DNA of 64,000 nt from CAKZSB01 sp964573105. GTDB taxonomy: Bacteria > Pseudomonadota > Gammaproteobacteria > Granulosicoccales > Granulosicoccaceae. Where the stretch lies: the NCBI GenBank assembly GCA_964573105.1, contig CAZNIS010000015.1:30276-94275 (forward strand), read 5' to 3'. Below, one piece after another: positions 59,791-64,000 of the stretch; the first letter of the stretch is position 1; each line of letters begins with the position of its first letter. A program made the translations under genes and the position numbers. The notes below the pieces were generated by a model. The model saw only the letters and a program-made list of their open reading frames with translations. It made no database searches and was not told the DNA's origin.

Positions 59791-59830
59791 TACGCCAATA
59801 ACCGGCCAGTAACCGACCAGCGTGCGGCGA

Positions 59831-61561
59831 TCAGCCTGGCTCTGCCATGCGACGAGAGGGGCGCGCATGACCGTCATCGACAGTCGTCGCAACTGGCGCG
59901 CTGCACTCAACCCGATTGCGCCCGCTGTGCTTGGCCCGATAAAGTGCAAGGTCAGCCCGCTTGAACAAACCCGTGAAGTCAGAGTCAGCCGCGGTCTGGG
60001 CCACACCAACGCTGCAAGTCACAGCAAGCCCCTGCGCTAACTCACTCCACGGATAGTGTTCGCAGCGCAGCAACAGGCTGCGCATAACACCAACCGCCGC
60101 CTGCTCCGAAGTACCCGGCAGCAATGCGACGAATTCCTCACCACCAAACCGGGCCAGCGTGTCGCTTTGTCGAAAGTGATTTTTCAACAGGTCGGCAAAT
60201 GTTTTCAACACCTGATCACCGGTGTCGTGGCCGTAGCTGTCATTGATTCGTTTGAAGAAATGAATGTCAATAATGGCAAGTGATACCGCAGCGTCGGCGG
60301 TTTGTGCCTGCCGCAGACTGGTCTGAGCGATATCCATGAAATGACGGCGATTGAAAAGATCCGTCAGTGGGTCGCGCTGCGCAAGCAACCGCAACCGGCT
60401 TTGATCGCGCCCAATTTGCTCCACACTTTGCGTCAATTCCCGGTTGCGCACACTCAGCCGCCGATTGCTCTCTTCCAGCTCGCGCAACTGCCCAACCACC
60501 TCTGCAGCATAGGCCTGATTGTCATTGCGCGTTTGGAACATTCGCTCCTTCACGGCGAGGTGCTGCTTGTGATGCGCCAGTGCCAGCGCATAATCACCCT
60601 TTCGCTCCGCCAGATTGCATTGCAGCAAATACCAATGCGACTCGTCCACCGCATCGGTCACCTGATCCACGCTGGCAAGCACCTCATCGGCACTGGCCAC
60701 ACAGTCAGTATCGAAGTAGTGTTGGGCAAGCTTTAACTGTATGTGGCTTCGATAGAGTCCCGATGCCTGTGCCGAATCGATGCCTTCAAGCAAATAGCGC
60801 CGTGCCGTTTCGGCATCGCGCGCAAGGTCTGCCAGGCGCGCAAGCACTGGCAACGCATAGACGACAATTCGGGGTATACCACAGCGACGGCCGATTTCCA
60901 GAGCGGCCTCAGCCTGCGTTTTCGCCTTGCGATAGTTGCCTCGCGCCATGTAGCACTGCGAGTGATTGACCAGCAGATAGCCCAGACTGACCTCATTGCC
61001 CTGTACCAGCGAATAGCAGTGTTCGTAATGGCGATGCGCCTGCTGAAATTCGTTCAGTCGAAAGAACTGGTGCGCCAGATTGTGGCGACCGCAGAACAGC
61101 TCCTCAGTGAAGCGATCCTGATCGACCTCACTCAGGTTCGCGGCAGCCAGCCGTTCGGATGCCAGCCGAATCTGCGTCTGGTAGTGTCGCAGCGCCGCAT
61201 CAAAATCCCCCAGTGAATGCAGCGCCGCCGCCACTCTGCCGAGGGCGCGGCACATCCACAGCTGATCGGCGCTGCCGGAGATAACCGGCAATGCGGCTAC
61301 ACCGCTGGATACCGCTGCCCGCAATTCCAGCTGGCGACCAAAGTGGTAGCTCTTGACGATTTGCAGCCGGGCCTTGTCGAGTGCACTCAACAACGGATGC
61401 GCCCACAGACGCTTGACCGCAGACTGCGACTCAACCCAGCTGCGCTCGCGTTGCTGCCAGGCACGCTCAATCAACGTGGCATTATTCGACGCTGATCGAT
61501 TAGATTCGGCACTGCCGTCAGCCTCGCCAACACTACCTGAATCCTGAATTTGAGCCGTCAA
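59831..61561 (-). CDS. Diguanylate cyclase (GGDEF) with N-terminal TPR-like region
   Basis: A 576-residue protein making cyclic di-GMP. The GGDEF domain, about residues 400-555, has the active site LARFGGEEFVALLPG and the upstream RQSD inhibitory site five residues before it. Residues about 80-350 consist of helical repeats (GDFDAALRHYQTQIRLA, EFQQAHRHYEHCYS, RKAKTQAEAALEIGRRC) consistent with TPRs, and the junction (ELEESNRRLSVRNRELTQSVEQI) is coiled coil. TTG start at 61561 with AAGGCA about 6 bases upstream. The last 30 residues are unconserved. Confidence 0.9.
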   Translation of the reverse strand: MTAQIQDSGSVGEADGSAESNRSASNNATLIERAWQQRERSWVESQSAVKRLWAHPLLSALDKARLQIVKSYHFGRQLELRAAVSSGVAALPVISGSADQLWMCRALGRVAAALHSLGDFDAALRHYQTQIRLASERLAAANLSEVDQDRFTEELFCGRHNLAHQFFRLNEFQQAHRHYEHCYSLVQGNEVSLGYLLVNHSQCYMARGNYRKAKTQAEAALEIGRRCGIPRIVVYALPVLARLADLARDAETARRYLLEGIDSAQASGLYRSHIQLKLAQHYFDTDCVASADEVLASVDQVTDAVDESHWYLLQCNLAERKGDYALALAHHKQHLAVKERMFQTRNDNQAYAAEVVGQLRELEESNRRLSVRNRELTQSVEQIGRDQSRLRLLAQRDPLTDLFNRRHFMDIAQTSLRQAQTADAAVSLAIIDIHFFKRINDSYGHDTGDQVLKTFADLLKNHFRQSDTLARFGGEEFVALLPGTSEQAAVGVMRSLLLRCEHYPWSELAQGLAVTCSVGVAQTAADSDFTGLFKRADLALYRAKHSGRNRVECSAPVATTVDDGHARPSRRMAEPG

Positions 61562-62038
61562 TCGTGCCTTCTTTGCTGTGTAATGGGCTGTTCAGCTGCG
61601 ACACCTGTCAGTTGCCGCTGCCATACGGGAATACCGTAGATCTGAGTATAGATTACCCTCTCTCCGGCAGCCACCTCACCAGCTGTTGAATGACACTGGC
61701 ACAATATTCTGTGGATCGTGCGCATCGACAGGGTGGCCGGCGGGCGATGATTGGACTTTCCTCAGGGCAAGGAATACTGCTAACGCCCGATGCCCTCCCC
61801 GGATTGCACCGGCTGGCACGCCTGTCAAGGCAGGTGGCGATAGTGCGCTCGCCGCTCTGCAAATCCAATTCACCTATCGCGCGATTGATACCTAAGTGCA
61901 GATAGCACGCGGCAGGTGTAACCCCGGGGTGACCCGGTATTACTCAGCGCAGCGTGCGGCTCGATTATACTGATCAGCACAATAGCCCTGCTCCACCGAT
62001 TCGCACCCACCCCTGCCCGTCACCGGAACACCCATCCA
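61562..62038. other. Intergenic region upstream of the Nudix gene
   Basis: About 480 bases without a recognisable gene; short open frames here lack homology and ribosome sites. TATACT at 61966-61971 is a good -10 candidate for the Nudix gene, but the expected -35 position has no match. The far end close to 61650 is AT-rich. Confidence 0.45.
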
Positions 62039-62461
62039 ATGAGTAAAGCACCCGTCACTCGAGTGGCAGCCTACGGACTGCTCCAGCGTGAAAATAAACT
62101 ACTGCTGTGCCGATTGTCCCAACACGTTGGATTACATCCGGGCCACTGGACCTTGCCGGGTGGCGGCCTGGACTTTGGTGAAGACCCCGAGCAGGCGGTG
62201 GTCCGCGAATTCGCAGAAGAAACCGGCCTTATCGTCAAGGTAAACAAGCTCGTCGGTATCGATTCACTCTGTGACAGTATTCCGGGCTGGTCGCCAATGC
62301 ACAGCATTCGCATCATCTATTGTGTCGATTATGTATCGGGGGAGTTGCGCTTTGAGCAAGACGGCAGTACCGACCTGTGCGCCTGGCATTCACATGATCA
62401 AACACAGGCACTGCCATTGGTGAAACTGGCACAGCGCGGTATCGGCTACGCGTTTGGCTAA
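62039..62461 (+). CDS. Nudix hydrolase
   Basis: A 140-residue Nudix hydrolase with the complete box GGGLDFGEDPEQAVVREFAEETG (G-x5-E-x7-R-E-x2-E-E-x-G pattern). Such enzymes cleave nucleoside diphosphate derivatives, often as house-cleaning enzymes. Substrate is unknown. The next gene starts inside its last codons, so the two are probably co-translated. Confidence 0.9.
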   Translation: MSKAPVTRVAAYGLLQRENKLLLCRLSQHVGLHPGHWTLPGGGLDFGEDPEQAVVREFAEETGLIVKVNKLVGIDSLCDSIPGWSPMHSIRIIYCVDYVSGELRFEQDGSTDLCAWHSHDQTQALPLVKLAQRGIGYAFG

Positions 62462-63152
62462 AGCAAACACGGCCGGCTACCGCCCCGAACGAACAGTATC
62501 GCACGCGCCGAACATTATCCACGTCGAGGGACTGCCGGGCGCTGGAAAGTCGACTGCCGCCAGGCAGTTTTGCCAACTATTAAACGGGGCCGGCGTAGAC
62601 GCATACTGGTGGCAAGAGGGCGCGCCAGACCATCCGATAACACAAGTTAAAAGCCACACTCGCCTTGACCATACGCCGGAATTGCCACAGCTATATATCG
62701 ACGATTGGCGGGAATTCGCCGCATCCAATCGTACAACAGCAGTATTCGATGGCTATGCCCTTCAGAGCACGGTCCGCTTTCTCTACGCCAACCGCTTCCC
62801 AAGAGATCAAATTGAAAGTTACTTCAAGCAGTGGCAGTTACTTGCAACTGAAACGACGCTGATCTACCTCACCGTGGACAACCCGGTTGATCACTACCAT
62901 ACCGTATGCGCCGAACGAGGCAACGACTGGTCGAAAAAACTATACGCCTATGTGGAGCACACACCTATAGGTATGGCCAACAGCATGAGGGGACATTCAG
63001 GGTTTGTGGAATTCTGGTCCAACTACCAGCGACTCTGCCTGGAACTTCTGGATACCGCGATTATACGCGTATACACGCTTCAAGCACGCACGTGGATTAA
63101 CGCAGACCTGAAAGCGATAGCGGGCAAAGCAGGATTCCTACCGAGCCAATGA
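62454..63152 (+). CDS. P-loop NTPase, nucleoside/nucleotide kinase-like
   Basis: A 232-residue protein. The P-loop is VEGLPGAGKSTAARQF at residues 24-39, preceded by a short strand. Downstream FDGYALQSTVRFLYANRFP and IYLTVDNPVDHY fit a deoxynucleoside-kinase or thymidylate-kinase-like fold. The C-terminal 60 residues are helical (FVEFWSNYQRLCLELL). Start appears to be TTG at 62454, overlapping the Nudix stop. It may phosphorylate a nucleoside or phosphosugar linked to the Nudix substrate; this is inference. Confidence 0.7.
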   Translation: MAKANTAGYRPERTVSHAPNIIHVEGLPGAGKSTAARQFCQLLNGAGVDAYWWQEGAPDHPITQVKSHTRLDHTPELPQLYIDDWREFAASNRTTAVFDGYALQSTVRFLYANRFPRDQIESYFKQWQLLATETTLIYLTVDNPVDHYHTVCAERGNDWSKKLYAYVEHTPIGMANSMRGHSGFVEFWSNYQRLCLELLDTAIIRVYTLQARTWINADLKAIAGKAGFLPSQ

Positions 63153-63385
63153 GTAGCAGCAGAGCGATCAATCGTCTCTTCTAACTCGATTAAATATCAA
63201 TTCGCACTGAATGTCATCATCTAATACTGATGCCTGTTCCCGCTGCAGGTATCTCTCGTGCAGGATATCCCAATAGCCGTGTTGATAGAGCCAGATACCA
63301 TCGAAGCTAACGGAGCGCTATTCAGCGCCCGCTACGCTTTAGCTGTTGTCCCAAAAGAGAAGTAAAAAAAAGGACGAAACGTGGT
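63153..63385. other. Intergenic region between convergent genes
   Basis: About 230 bases separating the P-loop gene from the AraC-type gene. A minus-strand open stretch of about 45 codons (63178-63318) reads FDGIWLYQHGYWDILHE and ends in TGA; it lacks a start codon and may be a remnant or chance. GCGCTATTCAGCGC near 63314 is a small stem. Confidence 0.4.
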
Positions 63386-64000
63386 CTATTCGCTTTGCAC
63401 CAGGGAGCGGCGCCACACACTGGGCGGCGCACCGGCGACGCGCTTGAATTCACGATTGAAGCTGGATTTCGTGCTAAAGCCGCACGCGTAAATGACTTCA
63501 GCGATTGTTCTGTCCGGATCAGCTAACAAGCGCTGCGCTTCTTCAACACGCAAATTATTGATCCAGACAGACACGTTGACACCCTGGCTCGTGTTCACAG
63601 CCTGCGACACCCGCCTGGCGGGTATCCCTAACTTACGCGCCAGGCGTTGCAGATTAAGCCCGGGATCGAGAAACAGCTGTAGTTCACGTACGCCGGCCGC
63701 GAGCGTTGCGAAGTCATCAGCCTGCTGCTCACTGACCACCCCTTCGACCAGCCCTGGCTCCTCTTTGGACAACTCGTCCGGATCTGTTACCGATAAATCC
63801 CGTACGGTAGCTGTGGGTATTGCACCCCACAGCAGCAGGCACATGCTGACGATCGACACTGCCTGCAATACCAGCAGAATCTGCCCGAGGCGGCGGCCAT
63901 TGGTGGCGCCGATATCCAGGGCAATTGCGATATCTGACAACGCCGACAGAATCAGAGCGGATGCAACAATAGCGAGCGCTCGCCGCCCATTGATCATTTG
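63386..64000 (-). CDS. AraC-family transcriptional regulator, partial (start outside window)
   Basis: C-terminal 203 or more residues of a membrane-anchored AraC-type regulator. The N-terminal part visible has two hydrophobic segments (ALAIVASALILSALSDIAIAL and ILLVLQAVSIVSMCLLLWG), followed by a linker and an AraC double helix-turn-helix: LNLQRLARKLGIPARRVSQAVN, SVWINNLRVEEAQRLL, IAEVIYACGFSTKSSFNREFKRVAGAPPSVW in outline. Because the gene reaches the window edge, the true N terminus and sensor region are not seen, and the methionine at 63997 is not necessarily the start. Membrane location of AraC regulators is uncommon but known. Confidence 0.85.
   Translation of the reverse strand, partial: QMINGRRALAIVASALILSALSDIAIALDIGATNGRRLGQILLVLQAVSIVSMCLLLWGAIPTATVRDLSVTDPDELSKEEPGLVEGVVSEQQADDFATLAAGVRELQLFLDPGLNLQRLARKLGIPARRVSQAVNTSQGVNVSVWINNLRVEEAQRLLADPDRTIAEVIYACGFSTKSSFNREFKRVAGAPPSVWRRSLVQSE

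Noticed and set aside
59665..60009. Minus-strand 114-codon open frame overlapping the end of the diguanylate cyclase
   Set aside because: It overlaps the conserved cyclase C terminus out of frame and has no ribosome site or recognisable domain.

Overview
The window looks like a chromosomal segment of a moderately GC-rich gammaproteobacterium, probably marine and perhaps a draft or metagenome-assembled genome because a run of exactly 100 N interrupts one gene. This assignment is inferred from gene content: a 1600-residue-class NAD-glutamate dehydrogenase, a CysD plus fused CysN/CysC sulfate-activation pair, a choice-of-anchor H surface protein, and a cyclopropane-fatty-acid synthase / DUF3833 / GPH-transporter cluster. 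No rRNA, tRNA, CRISPR array, complete insertion sequence or prophage was seen.

Layout. 1-5.2 kb: 3' end of the glutamate dehydrogenase, an MscS channel and an overlapping phosphoesterase-like gene. 5.3-7.4 kb: a FixJ-type regulator and an amidinotransferase/DDAH-like enzyme translationally coupled to a Rieske oxygenase. 8.7-15.9 kb, divergent: a benzoate-type CoA ligase, an alpha/beta hydrolase and a complete branched-chain-type ABC transporter (binding protein, two permeases, two ATPases), together resembling an uptake and activation module for an organic acid. 15.9-21.1 kb, minus strand: membrane-lipid modification cluster (SDR, cyclopropane synthase, exported protein, GPH transporter, DUF3833 lipoprotein, SnoaL-like). 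21.2-23.9 kb: exported or membrane proteins. 23.9-25.6 kb: ECF sigma factor, small membrane protein and signal peptidase I in one minus-strand operon. 25.7-27.5 kb: pyrC and pyrE. 27.7-35.6 kb: assorted metabolic enzymes, with a hidden remnant of a hydantoinase/dihydropyrimidinase in an apparently empty interval at 32.4-32.6 kb.

35.9-37.3 kb: an MttB-family methyltransferase broken by the assembly gap. 37.4-39.7 kb: DUF2059 protein and a class III nucleotide cyclase. 39.9-43.6 kb: sulfate activation, where CysD carries an in-frame 296-residue N-terminal extension resembling an IS630-type transposase DNA-binding region with a decayed catalytic domain; this is the most unusual gene in the window. 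45.1-49.0 kb: a lone molybdenum-hydroxylase large subunit and a lipoprotein. 49.1-55.7 kb: a second complete branched-chain-type ABC transporter with a long-chain acyl-CoA synthetase inserted between the ATPase and binding-protein genes. 55.9-64 kb: a DUF1127 protein, an ArsR-like regulator, a TnsA-like nuclease, a Kef-type antiporter, a diguanylate cyclase, a Nudix hydrolase overlapping a P-loop NTPase, and the end of an AraC-type regulator.

Two transporter operons each paired with an acyl-CoA ligase, plus Rieske, amidase, formylglutamate amidohydrolase, flavin-reductase-like and MttB genes, suggest a heterotroph that scavenges organic acids and methylated or nitrogenous compounds. The substrates are not identifiable from sequence alone.
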